64,000 bases of DNA from Euleptes europaea (GCF_029931775.1 NC_079312.1:11663821-11727820), one strand, 5' to 3'. Positions 1 to 11,984 are shown, counted from the first letter of the stretch. Numbers and translations: made by a program. The notes: a model not told the origin generated them from the letters alone.

Positions 1-1104
1 AATCCAGAATTATAATTCAATCAAAAACTGCCCTTCCTGGTGCCATTTAGTCGGTTCTACGATTTCCTTTTGATTACTCGCAGGTGTTCCTTTATCCTAT
101 GTCGTGACCTTCTGTTTCTTGAAAATAACCCATTTTATGCTATGGGCCCAAAACTGTATAACTTAACCTGACTTTAGAGTCAGGAAAAAGAGTCTCTCTG
201 ACTCTGGAGACTAGCTGAACTGCAGCATGCTCCCAACACACACTGGATACCTTTTCATTTCATCTGATTTCTTCACAGAACAGGACCGCTCTCCCCCTGA
301 TCTTTCCTCCCTATTTTCCAAACCATTATTTCCCACAATTAGCTCAAAGATTAACTCCTGCTCCAAACTAGAGGAGCTCTGCTAAATGTTAGTTGTTGCT
401 ATATTAATTGGAATAACGAATGTGTCTGCTAATATTTATTTAGGATAAGTTCCCCACCACCACTTTTGTACCAAATTCCTAAATAAACTGGATTCCTTTT
501 ACATCAGATCTCTGTCATCCTTTTCCTACTAAAGACTTGCTAATCACAGCCTCCTCTTTAAGTAAAATATTCCGCTTTGCTGCACCCTGCACCAACATGC
601 AAACTAATTCCTCATGTTAATATGAATGCATGTTCACGGGGGTGTGGTAATAGCATCCTAGTCCAGCATCCTGTTTCGGGCTGTGGCCCACAAGATGTCC
701 CCAGAAAGCCATTAAGCAGGGGCACAGAACACAAATTATTGGTTCTTATCAACAGACTTTCAGATGTATGCTGCATCAGAACATGGAGGTTCAATTTTTT
801 CACTATCGCTCACAGCTGTGCCCAGATTTGTCTACTGTTCCTTTTTTACGCCACCTGGAATCTCTATAATGGAAGGAAGTGGCGATATGAAGTTTGGTTG
901 GTGTGAATAAGAATGGAATTGCCCTGCATGAATCTGTCTAATGCCCCTTAAAGTGAGTGATCATTACTACATCCTATGACCCTGACACCCAGACGTCCAC
1001 TCTGTTTTGTGTGCAGAAGCGTGTCCTTCCTCTCCTGTCCTAAACCTTCTACTCAGCAGCTTCATAATGTGCCCCAGACCCTTCCAGGCACAAGGCATGC
1101 TTAC

Positions 1105-1219
1105 CAGGTGAGAGGGCATCTTGGGCACACACCTGGACCTGCCCTCTCTGCCCGTCCTCTGATGAAGCTCCTTCCGCCTCAGAGAAGTTAGCTTCCATCT
1201 TCACAGAGGGTCGGCACAT
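1105..1219 (-). CDS. Gene A (partial) exon 2: linker exon after SCAN
   Basis: This 115-nt exon lies downstream of the gene A SCAN exon on the minus strand. It opens after a pyrimidine-rich acceptor ending in CAG and closes at a GTAAGC donor. It reads MCRPSVKMEANFSEAEGA and onward and ends CAQDALSPG with one spare base. Equivalent exons of identical length are at 22755-22869 and 55914-56028, with about 70 percent or more identical residues. The following exons of this gene (71-nt linker, KRAB, zinc fingers) would lie left of position 1, so the gene is cut by the window edge and not necessarily broken. The exon encodes a low-complexity acidic spacer with no known fold. Confidence 0.72.
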
Positions 1220-1461
1220 CTGAAATAGAAACGAGAGTGATGGGTTAGAGAAGGAACAGAACAGGCTGAGGAGATGGATCCTGTCCCACTCTCAGACTCC
1301 TCACCCTTGCTATGACCAGTCGAGCTGCTCCAGCCTCAGTGGTAAGACCTAAGGGCATGTTTTCTACCAACCCTGGTCAAGTATCTAAAATACCTGGCAG
1401 GGAGGTCTTAGGCTAAGGTCAGTTATCGCTGCTAGAATGGACTGACTGAGGACCCCCTCAC

Positions 1462-1884
1462 CTGTTCTGTCTGCCTCTTCTCCTCTGCCTGACTCAGGAG
1501 GAAACCTTCGGCCAGGGCCACCGCCTGGGAACTGGTCTCCGGCCCGCATCCTCTGACCCAGCTCTCCATCTCCGAGGGCAGGAAGATCAGGAACTGCTCC
1601 AGGATCACCTGGTCCACGATTTGCTTCTTGGTGTGCCTCTCCGGCTTCAGCCAGCGGTTGCAAAGTTTATGGAGCTGGCTGCAAAGCTCTCGGGGCCCAT
1701 CAGCCTCATGGTAGCAGAAGTGCCGGAAACGCTGGCAATGTTCATCAGTGATCACAGTGTCCTGAGCCAGGATTTCTGGCACAGCTCTTTCCCAGAATTC
1801 AACACCACTCCCAGCCTGGATGGGATGGGGGCCTTTCCTTGCTCTCTTGTCAGTTCCAGGAGATTCTGCGTCCTTCTCTTCCAT
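1462..1884 (-). CDS. Gene A (partial) exon 1: SCAN domain of a SCAN zinc-finger gene
   Basis: The exon codes for a SCAN domain, the leucine-rich helical dimerisation module found at the N-terminus of many vertebrate C2H2 zinc-finger proteins. The recognisable core runs from [11 protein letters not shown] through [30 protein letters not shown] and LPSEMESWV to [13 protein letters not shown]. The exon acceptor is at 1914/1915 and the donor (CAG then GTGAGG) at 1461/1462. I start translation at the ATG at 1884 because the same ATG in the paralogue at 56649 is preceded by an in-frame stop in its exon. Compared with the 24 kb paralogue it has ten extra residues ([10 protein letters not shown]) after the start. 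The gene continues off the left edge. A CpG-rich promoter candidate lies 3 kb upstream. Confidence 0.82.
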
Positions 1885-3800
1885 CTCCTTCCCCTTCTTT
1901 TGGGTCGCCTCCAACTGTGGAGAGATACCCTTAGTAACATGGTGACATAGAGGGAAAAGATATCAGAAAGGCACAAAGAACCCAAAAGAGAATGGAGCTA
2001 CATCACTCACCCTGGCCAAGAGCCCCCTAACGATTGCCCTGGTAGAAGCATCTTTGTGGTAGCTTGCGGATCAGAATTAATGCTTTCGTGCTAGATTACT
2101 AGACTTGCCAGCTGCCCACCAATTGACTGGGTTGCCCCAGTCAAGTTTAATCCTTTTACCACTACAGACAAATGGCAAATGCTTCTTACCCTTTCCATTA
2201 GAAAGGGATCTCAGAAAATGGTACTGTTGGGGGGCGGGGGGAGAGATGAAAATTAAGGCAAACTAAAAGCAAGCTCACCCTAAGCACACTGAAGCAAGTC
2301 TATTCAGAATCCTCCTCGGGCCTTTTCCCTAGGGATTACTCTCAGAAAAGTGGTTTTAGGATTCCACTGAAAATCGGTGTTCCTGTAACATCTTCCCAGT
2401 GTCTCAAAACAAAATGTCTCTTGTCATTGTGCTATATCGGATAGGGTTGCCATGTCTGGCTTGGGAAATTCCTGGAGATTTGGCCACTTTCTCTGCCCTC
2501 AGAGGCTCTGGGGGTTATTCCAATGACTATATTCATGTGGAGGGGGATTAAGGAACGGCATCCTGTACATGGCTATTTACACTTGCAGACAATTTTAGGG
2601 AGGGCTTTTTTTGTGGTGGTGGTACTCACAGCTACTGAGTACAGCACCTTTTTGGAGGACGCTTTCAAAGTCCTGAGAGGGGAATTGGTGGAAAGCAGTA
2701 CAACTTTATCCATGAGTATAGGCACTTTGCCCCTTAACAATACAAGCCCTGGTTTTAGGGGTTCCTCTTATGCATGGGGCACAATTTTGTGCAGTTTGGT
2801 TGAAGGAGACACTGGCTATACAGGATCAGGTCAGGATCAAGATGAACCCTTTTCTGTGGACTTAGCGGGATAGCAAAGTTGTGGGAATCTGCCTGCTCCC
2901 TGTATTCCCTGTGGATCCCTTCTCAGAAGCAGGGTGCTGGTGACACTCGATTCATAGCTATGGAGACTCTTTTCTGTGGGAATCTGGCTCTCTCGGCCCT
3001 CAGCTGTCATGCCATTTGGCCAGGAGCACGTTCGGACCACTGGGCTCAATTGCCAGCCAACTGTTACGATTACTACACAGTCAAGAACATATTTTTATGC
3101 TAGCAATCCAAATAACACAGGAATCAGTGCTTCTTTGTTATTCCTATTAAATTCCATGCATATTCAGAGCTTTCCCCCAAGTTATTTTAGGCTCTGAAAA
3201 CCTCTTCCGTTATTCAGTAGTGTTGATTGGCAAATGTTGCAAAAGTGTAAAATTAAAGAAAGATTTAAGGCAAACATATCCTCTGCCAGTAGGATTACAA
3301 TAAAAAAAAAAAAAAACCCAGAAAGGGTGAATTTTACCAGGGGAAGGGGTTCTCTGGTTTTGGAGCCACCACATGAATTCATCCCCAAATTGGTCACCTT
3401 CTGTGCCCTCCCTTTTACTGCAATGTTTTTGTAAATCTGAAATCTTTGGGGAAAGTACATTTTCCTCAGTGTGGGCAAGAAGCTGTACAGTTTTGCAGGT
3501 CCTGCCCATATTGGGGCTGTGTTCCTTGCCATCACCGCCCCTGCAGCTGCCATTCTGCCCATCTCTACACTAAAGCACTCACTGAAATAGCGCTATGACT
3601 TTAAGAATTGACTTTAGTTAACTGTCCCAGACCTTAAGCTGCTAGATCTCACAGTTCCAGTCCATGCCTGGGGCTGACTCTCTGCTGCTGCCACCAGGCT
3701 AATAGTGAGAGCTGCACCAGCCTGACAGCTTGGTCTCCACTGCAGGCGTTTAAGAAATTTTCCCCAAATTAAAAATCACTCCCCCACTCCAAACTGACAA

Positions 3801-3848
3801 GGAAGGAAGGAAGGAAGGAAGGAAGGAAGGAAGGAAGGAAGGAAGGAA
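3801..3848. repeat. (GGAA)12 microsatellite
   Basis: Twelve uninterrupted GGAA units. Arrays of GGAA can bind ETS factors in other vertebrates, but nothing here shows such a role. Confidence 0.97.
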
Positions 3849-4338
3849 CCCTTGGGAATCAAACTGGTTAGAAATATTCCCAAGTCAGCAAGTCCTGCCT
3901 GATTTGACTGATACCTTAATAAGAGTGATCTGAGTATCTCTGTCATAAGTGTTGTCAGAGATGCAAACACACAGACCAATTTCAGAAAAAAAATCCTTTA
4001 GCTGTATGAACAGTCATTGGTTACAAAAGGAAATGAATGCAAAACTTGTGAGCAAAGAGAAAGAAAATGGGGATGTAAACAGCATCCTCTCTCCTTAGAT
4101 TTAAACGTATCCCTGTAACGAGACATGCAGCAATATCTTCATGGTTTGCTGCTCAGGCTCCTTTCAGACCTTTCAACTGCCTGGATACCCATAATGGGTA
4201 ATAGCTGCTGACAGACCCATTGTGCTCCTAATCATTTTTGGGAGGGCAAAATGGAGGAGGTGAAACCAACGTACATTCCGCCCCCCCTCGCTCTTAAGAG
4301 AATGGATGGGATTTTAAAAAGACTGAAGAAGAACATGA

Positions 4339-4640
4339 AGAGCCTATTGGCGCAGAGAGGTAAGCTGCAGTACTACAGTCCAAACTCTACTCACGTCCTG
4401 AGTTCGATCCCGGTGGAAGTTGGTTTCAGGTAGCCGGCTCAAGGTTGACTCAGCCTTCTATTCTTCTGAGGTCGGTCAAATGAGTACCCAGCTTGCTGGA
4501 GGTAAAGGAAAGATGATTGGGGAAGGCGCTGGCAAACCACCCCGTAAACAAAGTCGGCCTAGTCAATGTTGGGATGTGACGTCACCCCCATGGGTCAGGA
4601 ATGTCCCGGTGCTTGCACAGGGGACCTTGACCTTTTAAAG
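4339..4640 (+). repeat. tRNA-derived SINE with long body
   Basis: The head resembles a tRNA with box A (tggcgcagagaggtaagc) and box B (gagttcgatcccggtgg). It is followed by a body with ggtttcaggtagccggctc, a segment with caaaccaccccgtaaac and a tail ending ttgaccttt. A second copy in the opposite orientation is at 27783-28082. The flanks gaagaagaaca and aagaaggaca may be a target-site duplication with one difference. Confidence 0.8.
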
Positions 4641-4779
4641 AAGGACACACAAAGAATAAATAAACTCACGTTCAAAGCCCCAGCATTGTCACTGTGGTGC
4701 GACGGGGAGGGGAGGGGCTGTGAATAGAGGCTGTTCCGCATTTTTGTGTCAGCCTCCCCTACTTGGAGGATTCACCGTT

Positions 4780-5300
4780 GTGCAGTTCCTTGGCAGCCTC
4801 TCCTACCCTGAGGACCGGCAGCTGAAGAGTGGCAGCTTTGCCTTGCGAGGACCTCGCTGAGCCGCAAGCAGCCACGTTCACCCCCCCCCCAAAAGGCATT
4901 TTAGGAACGACTCTCCCTGCCCCCAGTCGGCTGCCTCTTGCTCGCAGCCTCCCTGGCCAGCCCCCCAAGCCCCATCCGAGACCGGGCCGCAGCTTCAGAC
5001 CAGATGCAAAAACAAAGGGCTCCCCCATTCCCCCCCCCCTCCTGTTTTCTTGCCCGCCCCTTTTCTCCCCACCTCTCCTCTATGGGGCTGCAACATCTTC
5101 TACTCACCCAGAGCCAAGGAAGGGTGGAGGGAAACATGCTGGATCCGGACCCAGAGCAGCAGCAACAACAGCAGCGTGGCCGCCAGGGGAGGAAAGCGCA
5201 TGCGCGAGAGCGCGCGGGGAGTTCATTTCCGGGGTCAGAGCGAGCCCTGGGAAAGGGGCGGGTCCGAATGCAGCCTCCTTTCTAGGACTTCGGGCTCTGT
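4780..5300 (-). promoter_or_regulatory. CpG-rich promoter candidate of gene A
   Basis: This is the most CpG-dense stretch of the left third of the window. At 5196-5205 it has the palindrome gcgcatgcgc, the NRF1 consensus. At 5224-5232 it has catttccgg, an ETS-type site, and at 5255-5262 a GC box ggggcggg. It lies about 3 kb upstream of the gene A SCAN exon on the transcribed strand. Its edge (ctaggacttcggg near 5284) is shared with the promoter candidate of gene D near 40250. The start site and untranslated first exon cannot be fixed from sequence alone. Long open frames here are by-products of GC content. Confidence 0.6.
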
Positions 5301-5529
5301 CCCTTCCCCTCCCACAAATATCAAAACGCTCCCAGTGGGTGGTTGTTGCCTGTGTTGGAGGAGGTGGTTTGGGTCTGGAAGGGGCAGTGGAAGGTTATTG
5401 TTAACACAGGCTCATGCGGGTTTTTAAAAAGCATAATCTGATAATGTATAACCACCTCCCCAGACTGGGCATTACGCTCTTTAAGATCCTTCTACACAAA
5501 GCAAGACGTTTCTTCTCAAATAAACGCTT

Positions 5530-5947
5530 TGTTGTAGCAAACTTTAAGAGCAGAGTTCAAGACACAAAGACCTTACACCACTTTTCTTGGGGAAAACAAG
5601 ATTTATGTAGCAATTGCTAGTTCCAGCCTTACTCTTGTGAGTAATAGAAAGCTCGGCCCTGAACAAAGGCGTGTAAGATCCTTTATAGTCTTTGGTTAGT
5701 TCATTATACATTCTCTAAAACACGTCACCTATACATTATACTACTGATTGGTTTACAACTTTTTTGTTAACTTATTGGTTGATTAATATGTACTCCATTT
5801 GTTAATTGGCTTGTCCAGCAGACGTTTTACTGGTGAATCATAAGACAGAAATTACTTGATTGGTCAGATCAACTTGTGTATAGAGTCCATTGTTTTAACA
5901 CCTGGCATTTTTATCTAGTTACAATTAATCTTTTACTCCTTTTAACA
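5530..5947 (-). mobile_element. Possible solo LTR (fossil)
   Basis: Read on the minus strand, this AT-rich segment has several CCAAT-type boxes and a TATAAAG motif, and its ends can be read as TG and CA. No matching flanking duplication was found and no internal region is attached. It appears to be absent from the paralogous promoter-side sequence near 42.8 kb. The assignment to an LTR family is weak. Confidence 0.3.
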
Positions 5948-6149
5948 CACCCGCCACCCTGGCGCCCCCTTGTTCATTCTAACCCTAGTCAACCTTGAGC
6001 CCAACAAGCAACACTGTCTGGCTTCGACTGTAATCTCTTTTTGGCTTCTTTTACTGTCTGTTTCTTCATTCTAAATATATCTTTCCAGGGGCTGTTCTGG
6101 ATTTGGAGTTTTAATAATAATTTTCAATTTTTAACTCTTACAGGTCTGC

Positions 6150-6880
6150 TGCCTCAGCTTTAATGAAAACAGGGCTTTCGCGGGGACACCAATAAAGATG
6201 CAATCTCCATTTTTGAAAACAACAATATTATGTTAGATCTTGTTACCCTACACATTTCCCCCAGTAGGAATCCAAATTAACAGCATCCACCCCCATTTCC
6301 CTTTTTGTCCTCACAACAACCGTGTAAGGTCGCTTAGGCTGAGAGACTGAGGGCCCGAGAGGGGAACCCCCCCCCTTCCTCAGAGGAACAAGTCCACAGA
6401 TGAAAATGCTGACCTTAAACCTCTTGGAGGCATTTTCTTCTCTTTATCTGGGAGCCACAGGGAGGGGCGGGACTGGCAGCTCACCAAGAGAAAGATCTCC
6501 TGTCCAGGAGGCTTAATGGGAGGTTGATGGTTCTCCTGGCCTTGATTGGCTAATAATTGTACATATCAAAGGGATTTTGAAGGGATGGTTTAAAAGTCGG
6601 CAACCCCTAATCCGGGGGAAGTGGAGGGCTTGTGCATTTGGGGGGGTTGTGTTTCACCATGTCCATCTCCCCCCAAGGTCACCCCACCCAGCCAAAGACA
6701 ATAACGGTCTCTGCCCCCTTTGCAGCAAAGTACCCTGGGGTGGGGGAGAGCAATCCGACTCATCAGGAGCAGATCTTACAAAATCCTTCTGCAGAACTAA
6801 TTTGGAGAACAAGGGGCAAAGCCCTGGCAAGTTCATAACATCCTGGCTGATTGGGGGAATTAGGGTCAGGAGGAGGGCAC
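6150..6880. repeat. Promoter-side duplication (partner 42.85-43.53 kb)
   Basis: Matching blocks include gggacaccaataa, aatctccatttttgaaaa, aaagggattttgaaggga and ggcaacccctaa, in the same order and orientation at 42880-43300. Together with the shared edge of the CpG-rich segments, this suggests that the upstream regions of genes A and D share an origin. No coding sequence is visible in it. Confidence 0.7.
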
Positions 6881-6899
6881 ACTATCCCCCTGCCCCTTC

Positions 6900-6975
6900 T
6901 TAGAAGCATAGAGTTGGAAGCGGCCATACAGGCCATCTAGTATAATCCACTGCTCAGCCTAGAGCATCCCTGACA
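6900..6975 (-). mobile_element. CR1 LINE 3-prime end fragment
   Basis: Contains catagagttggaag followed by gccatctagtat, the usual 3-prime terminal sequence of reptile CR1 in reverse orientation. Confidence 0.7.
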
Positions 6976-6979
6976 AGTA

Positions 6980-7180
6980 GGGTTGCCAACCTCCAGGTAC
7001 TACCTGGAGATATCCTGCTATTACAACTGATATCCAGCCGCTAGAGCTCAGTTCACCTGGAGAAAATGGCCACTTTGACAATTTGGCTCTATGGCATTTA
7101 AGTCCCTCCCCAAACACCCCCTTCTCAGGCTCCACCCCAAAAACCTCCCGCCGGTGGTGAAGAGGGACCTGACAACCCTA
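6980..7180 (+). mobile_element. hAT-type MITE, TAGGGTTGCC family
   Basis: A 200-bp non-autonomous element that starts tagggttgccaacctccagg and ends near gacaacccta, inverted relative to the start. Other copies in this window (40963, 43662, 39179) have 8-bp target duplications. This copy shows none that is clear. Confidence 0.7.
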
Positions 7181-7593
7181 TCTACAGTGGCATAAGAATA
7201 CAAGCTGTATCAAAATTAATTTTTTCCCTGCCTCTCACATACTTAGTGTAGCTCATGTCATTTTCTAACGTGTTATTTTATTTCTGTTAAAAGGTTTAGG
7301 ATTTAGACCCCAGGGAGCAAAAGGCCCCAGAACACAGGCAGTTGATAAAGTGGCTCCCACATTACCAGCTGCAAGAGCCCCATCCCCTCAGTCAGTATGG
7401 CCTGCAGCAGGAGAGAAAAGGCCCAGAGCTTGACTGACGGAAACCGCTGATTTCTTCGCAGGCTCAAGAGAGAGAACTAAAGCATCGAGAGCAGCATCTG
7501 TACCTGCTGAAGAGCGCAAAGGGGAAGAAGCAGCCCTGCGCTTGTGTTAGCGAATATTTTGGACTTGCTCTTGTATTTGTGTTGTGTGTGTGT

Positions 7594-7810
7594 GTAAAGT
7601 GCCTTCAAGTCGCAGCCGACTTATGGCGACCCCTTTTGGGGGTTTTCATGGCAAGAGACTAACAGAGGTGGTTTGCCAGTGCCTTCCTCTGCCCAGCAAC
7701 CCTGGTATTCCTTGGTAGTCTCCCACCCAAATACTAACCAGGGCTGACCCTGCTTAGCTTCTGAGATCTGATGAGATCAGGCTAGCCTGGGCCATCCAGG
7801 TCAGGGCGTC
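7594..7810 (-). repeat. 5S rRNA-headed SINE
   Basis: On the minus strand the head matches 5S rRNA: agaagctaagcagggtcag, then ccctggttagtatttgg and gtgggagac, covering the internal promoter boxes. It continues into a tail with ggcaaaccacctc and cataagtcggctgcgactt, ending in a (CA)n-type run. It is near full length. Confidence 0.88.
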
Positions 7811-8219
7811 TTTGTGTTACCTGGCACCATTTGTTAGGACTTGCGTTGGTTCAGAGTGCCATTTCTGAAGGGAGCTGATGACCCTGTCTCTGGAAACGTT
7901 GCTGCGTTCATAGCCATTATAATTCAGTTTGCTCTGTGGTTATGAAGCAGTTGGGTTTATGAGAAACGTTTGTTACCTACAAAACCTTGAATGGGTTTTT
8001 TTGGAGCAATTTCACAATGGCTTGGCAAGCCAGAAGTGTGATGCTGTTTATTGAATTGAATTTCCCCCACACTTTTCAGTTAGAAAAGATAACTTTGAAG
8101 AGGGATCTTTAGCCTGGGTTATGCTGAGTTACATGAGCATGTATAGGAATAAAGTCCTTCGTGAAGACTCTGGACCTACTTACTTTTCAGATTTTCCTTG
8201 GGTAGATGGATCACCATGA

Positions 8220-8395
8220 CTTGTAGCCATTGGTAGCGCCAGCCTTCATGAATTTGTCCACCCCTTTTTATAGCCTTTCAAATTAGCAGCCATCACCACA
8301 TCCTGTGGCAGTGAGTTCCAAAACTTAAACATGCACTATGTGAAGATGTACTTCCTTCCTTTTATCTGTGTCCCAGACAAGCCAGGCTCAAAGTG
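8220..8395 (-). mobile_element. CR1-clade LINE fragment
   Basis: The phrases ccatcaccacatcctgtggc, agtgagttcc and gaagatgtacttccttcctt are typical of reptile CR1 3-prime regions in reverse orientation. Confidence 0.6.
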
Positions 8396-9640
8396 GGTAA
8401 TAACAGATTAAAAACAACAACATCATAATATAACTACAATAAAAAAGTGTTAGTTATTAAAACCATTAACAATATAAATTAATACTAATATATCAGATGA
8501 CGCATTAAAATCATGTTTGCTGCCAAGATATCTGGCAGAGCACACCGCTTTCCCCACTTAATCAGTTGACATAAAGATGGCCAGAAAACGATAGGGATGC
8601 CAGCCTAGATCGAACCTGTGGCTGTCCTTAGTTGTAGGCCTGATGCAAGAGCTTCGCCTTGCAGGCTCTGAGGAACACTCCTTAAGGTTCTGCAGGGCCC
8701 TGATGTTACTAGGGAGGCAGTTCCACTAGGCCAGGGCCAAGGAAGAAAACGCCCTGGCCCTTGTTGAGGATAGCTACACACTCCTTGGGCCAGGGACCAC
8801 AAGCAAGTTGGTACTTGTCGAGCGCAGTGCTCTCTGGGGGGTATACCAGGAGAGGCAGTCCCAAAGATACAAAGGTCCCAGACCATGTAAGGCTTTAAAG
8901 ATCAAAACCAGCAACTGGAACCTGACCCGGTATTCCAGCTGGAGCCAGTGCAATTGTCGTAACACCAGCTGAATATGCTCTCATGGTGAGATTCCAGTAA
9001 GAAGCCTCGCCGCAGCATTCTGCACCACCTGGAGTTTCCTAATCAGTGTCAAGGGCAGCCCTACATAGAGCAAGGTACAGTCATCTAGTGTAGAAGTGAC
9101 TGTCACATGGATCACTGTGGCTAGATCAGGGTGGGGGAGGTAAGGCACCAACTGCCCGGCAGAGATGGAAAAAAGCAGCCCTGGCCAAGGCTGTGACCTG
9201 AGCCTCCACCGTTAAGAAGACATCCAGCATCACACCCAGACTCTTGACGGCAGGTGCAGGTGTTAGTTGCATGCCATCAAGAGTTGGCACCCCATCCCCA
9301 AGCTGCCCTGACCAAGCCACAAGACCATGTTTTTTGACGGATTCAGTTTCAGCCACAAGCACCCCCCTCTGTCCCCGACCATGGAGAAAGGAACACAACC
9401 ATTGAAGGGCTGTTCCCCGGATTCCGATGTCTGCAAGGGGGTGGTCTAAAAGACTGTGATTGACCATGTCAAAAGCTGCTGATAAATCCAATAATATCAG
9501 CAGCCCTGACCCACTTTGATCCAGCTGTCAATGGAGATCCTCTGTGAGGGTGACCAGAGCCATCTCCATCCCAAGGCCAGGGCGGAAGCCCAACTGGAAG
9601 CAATTTTATAGACTTATATCAGGTCTCCCCTGACTTGCCT
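8396..9640 (-). mobile_element. L2-clade LINE fragment with reverse-transcriptase remnants
   Basis: Minus-strand translations contain LDLSAAFDMVNHSLL-type and WLCSFLHGRGQRG motifs of the reverse transcriptase (9126-9491), then AVKSLGVMLD, and LRQLHWLQLEYRVRFQ with FKALHGLGPLYL (8774-8965). These come in the order seen in L2-type LINE proteins. The reading frame is interrupted and the element is 5-prime truncated. The AT-rich 3-prime end lies at 8396-8560. Confidence 0.8.
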
Positions 9641-10695
9641 GTCAAGAAGTTGAGGCCTCTCAATTTCTTGGATTGAATGATTTTTTGGTTCAGGCCTGGG
9701 AGGCCTATGAGTTTTGTGATATTGGGACTTTGGGAACAGTAAAATAGTTTCCTTTTGAAAACTGCTTCTGTGGAGAGAGCAAGGTAGGCCCCAGCTGGTG
9801 CTCGTTAAGGCCTTCTCTCCCCTTTCTGGAATGCAAGGCCGTGCATTGCCATAGTAACTAATCGGTCAGCCATCATGACGGTGTCCAGGTGTAGGGGGTT
9901 CCGCAGACTTCATCACCTGAACATCTCTGAGTGAGTCAGCATTCTGACCAAGCGATTAATTAACAGCTAAGTGCTTTCGTTTTCTCAGTTGGTTTTTATG
10001 AGCTCATCCCTTTGAGAAAACAAATATAAGGACAAACCAGTCCTAAGCAAACTATGCACGCTTTGGGGTAAAGCAGGAGAGCTGTGCAGGCGGCATCACA
10101 ACCCATTTGATTTTGGCCCTTGAGGGGGAAACTCTGGTCAAGCTGACCTTTTGGAGAAACGTTTGGACATCCTTGTGAAACTCTTGAATGCTGAAAGCAT
10201 CTTTGGGAAGTTGGTAACTATAAACCTGATGCAAAAAAAACCTTTGCCAATCCTTTTGAACCAAAAAGGCTTTTTGAATGTATTAGTTAGCTATGCTAAA
10301 TAGTTTATTTTCTTGCTTGAAACTTCATGAACCTTTTCTTTCCTGTAAACCAGCCTGAATCTTATAGCCTTTAAATGGATTATGTCTTTTGATTTTGGGA
10401 CTCCAAGCCTAAATCTGAAGTGCCTGTACTGGCTTTGACCATGCTATCTTTTTGTGTAAACACTTTTTGAACAGAGTGAACTGGCCTGACCAGGTCTCAG
10501 CCTGGCAGGAGAGGTGTCACACTGAATTTGGAGCTTGTCTGGAGTTACCCTGGACTCCTTGCCTGGAGGCTCGCCTTTTGATCCAGGGTTGGTGGCAGCA
10601 ACTACTCATTAAACTTGGGGTGTAAGCCTGGAGTTTAATGTTTTGTCTTGTGGGGAAACTTTTGACCAAACCAAAGCAGCCTCCAACTGGTGGAG
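9641..10695. other. Intergenic stretch with no recognised feature
   Basis: About 1 kb of unique-looking, moderately AT-rich sequence. I find no splice-bounded open frame, tRNA or known repeat signature. A tract near 10590-10640 (gttggtggcagcaactac, cattaaacttgggg) resembles the edge of an old LTR element but is not convincing. Confidence 0.5.
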
Positions 10696-11200
10696 ACTGG
10701 TTGGGGAGCTCTTTGACATTGCCTTTTTTCTAGGCTAAACAGCCATAGTTGTTTTAACCGATCATCATAGGGCACCTGCTGTAGCCTCCTGATCCTTTTG
10801 GTTGATTTTTTTTCTGCATCTTTTCAAACTCTACAATGTCCTTGTTTTGGTGCCGTGACCAGAACTGTACAGAATATTCCAAGTGAGGTCTCACCCTAGA
10901 TTTGTATACGTTCTGTATGATAGCGGCAGTTTATTTCCCTTTTTCACAGCAGCTGCACCCGTGGCTTTCATCAAGCTATCCACTACCACCCCAAGATCTG
11001 TTTCTTGGTCTGTCACTGCCAGCTCAGATCCCATCAATGTATATGTGGAGTTGGGACTTTTAGCCTCAGCATGCATCCCTTTATACTTCTCACACTGAAT
11101 CTCATTTGCCATTTTAATGCCCACTCACCCAGTTTGGAGATATCTTTTTAAAGCACTTTGCAACCGTTTTGCCTTAACCACCCTAAATAATATAAGCTTT
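10696..11200 (-). mobile_element. CR1-clade LINE fragment
   Basis: The order of phrases matches long CR1-type 3-prime segments in reverse: tgccgtgaccagaactgta, ccaagtgaggtctcacc, ttcacagcagctgca and tttgccattttaatgccc. The short open frames here are not genes. Confidence 0.65.
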
Positions 11201-11726
11201 CCCTTTGTGCCAGTTTATTGACCAGAAACAACTCCAGGAGGTATTATTTGTTCTACTGGGAGAACCTAGGCATACCATCACTGCAAATAGAACCCCCATG
11301 TGGATCAAATAGCACCCGAGGCTGTTTCAGACTGAGAAACAGCATGGGGAAAGGCCAAAACCCCTTCGCCCCACACTGTCAACAGGATTTAGCCTGTGCC
11401 TGGAATTTCGCTCCAAGGACAGAATGTGCAATGCATATTTGATGTCGGGGACCCAGGGAGGAGCTGGAGGGGGAGGCAGTAACAGGAAGATAGGCCCTTT
11501 AGTGCAAAGCAAAGCTCATGCCCCAGCTGAGGGTCTTTCCGTTCTCAGGATGTTTGTAGGGCTTCGCCTGTGAATGAATTATTTGGTGTTCCATTTATTA
11601 GCTCTCCTTAATCCCTGCCTTGGATTTAGCAGACAAATAGTCTCCTGTTTACTTGAGTTATAGCCTACTTTCCCCAGTGCAATCAGATAGGAGAAGACAG
11701 CCAATAAAAGCACAGTAGTCTTAGGA

Positions 11727-11955
11727 CAGCCAGGGTGGTGTAGTGCTTAAGAGCAGTGGACTCTAATCTGGAGAATCAGGTTAAATTGCCCACTCCTCCA
11801 CATGAAGCTTTCTGGATTACCTTGGGCTAGTCACAGTTCTCTCAGAACTCTCTGAGCCCCACGCAGAGCCAGTCAATGGCAAACCACCTCCGAATGTCAC
11901 TTGTCTTAAACCCCTATGGGGTCACCATAAGTCAGCTGTGATTTGACAACATATA
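11727..11955 (+). repeat. Chimeric SINE: Sauria-type tRNA head with 5S-SINE tail
   Basis: It starts ggacagccagggtggtgtag, continues through gcagtggactctaatctgg and the Sauria body (gggctagtcacagttctctc), then switches to the tail shared with the 5S-headed SINEs (ggcaaaccacctcc, ggtcaccataagtcagctg). The same arrangement occurs at 47585-47755 and 61090-61375. Confidence 0.8.
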
Positions 11956-11984
11956 TACTGCTGCAATTATCTTGCTTGCGGACT

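Larger units (their letters stand above)
1..3620. repeat. Segmental duplication, copy A (partner 21.64-27.75 kb)
   Basis: From the first base this segment aligns with 21645 onward; the shared start includes attataattcaatcaaaaa. Similarity continues through the linker and SCAN exons and reappears at 3120-3600, which matches 27240-27750. The copy at 21.64 kb is longer because it holds later insertions: a hAT element, a Sauria SINE, a Penelope-like palindrome and a CR1 fragment. By eye the two are over 90 percent identical in the first kilobase. Bases 570-960 hold an older interspersed repeat present in both copies. I see no gene other than gene A in this interval. Confidence 0.85.

Noticed and set aside
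3801-3848. CRISPR-like or regulatory array at the GGAA run
   Set aside because: A pure tetranucleotide microsatellite with no spacers.
4829-5427. 191-codon and similar frames in the CpG-rich segment
   Set aside because: High GC gives few stops; no domain, no start context and no counterpart in the gene D promoter.
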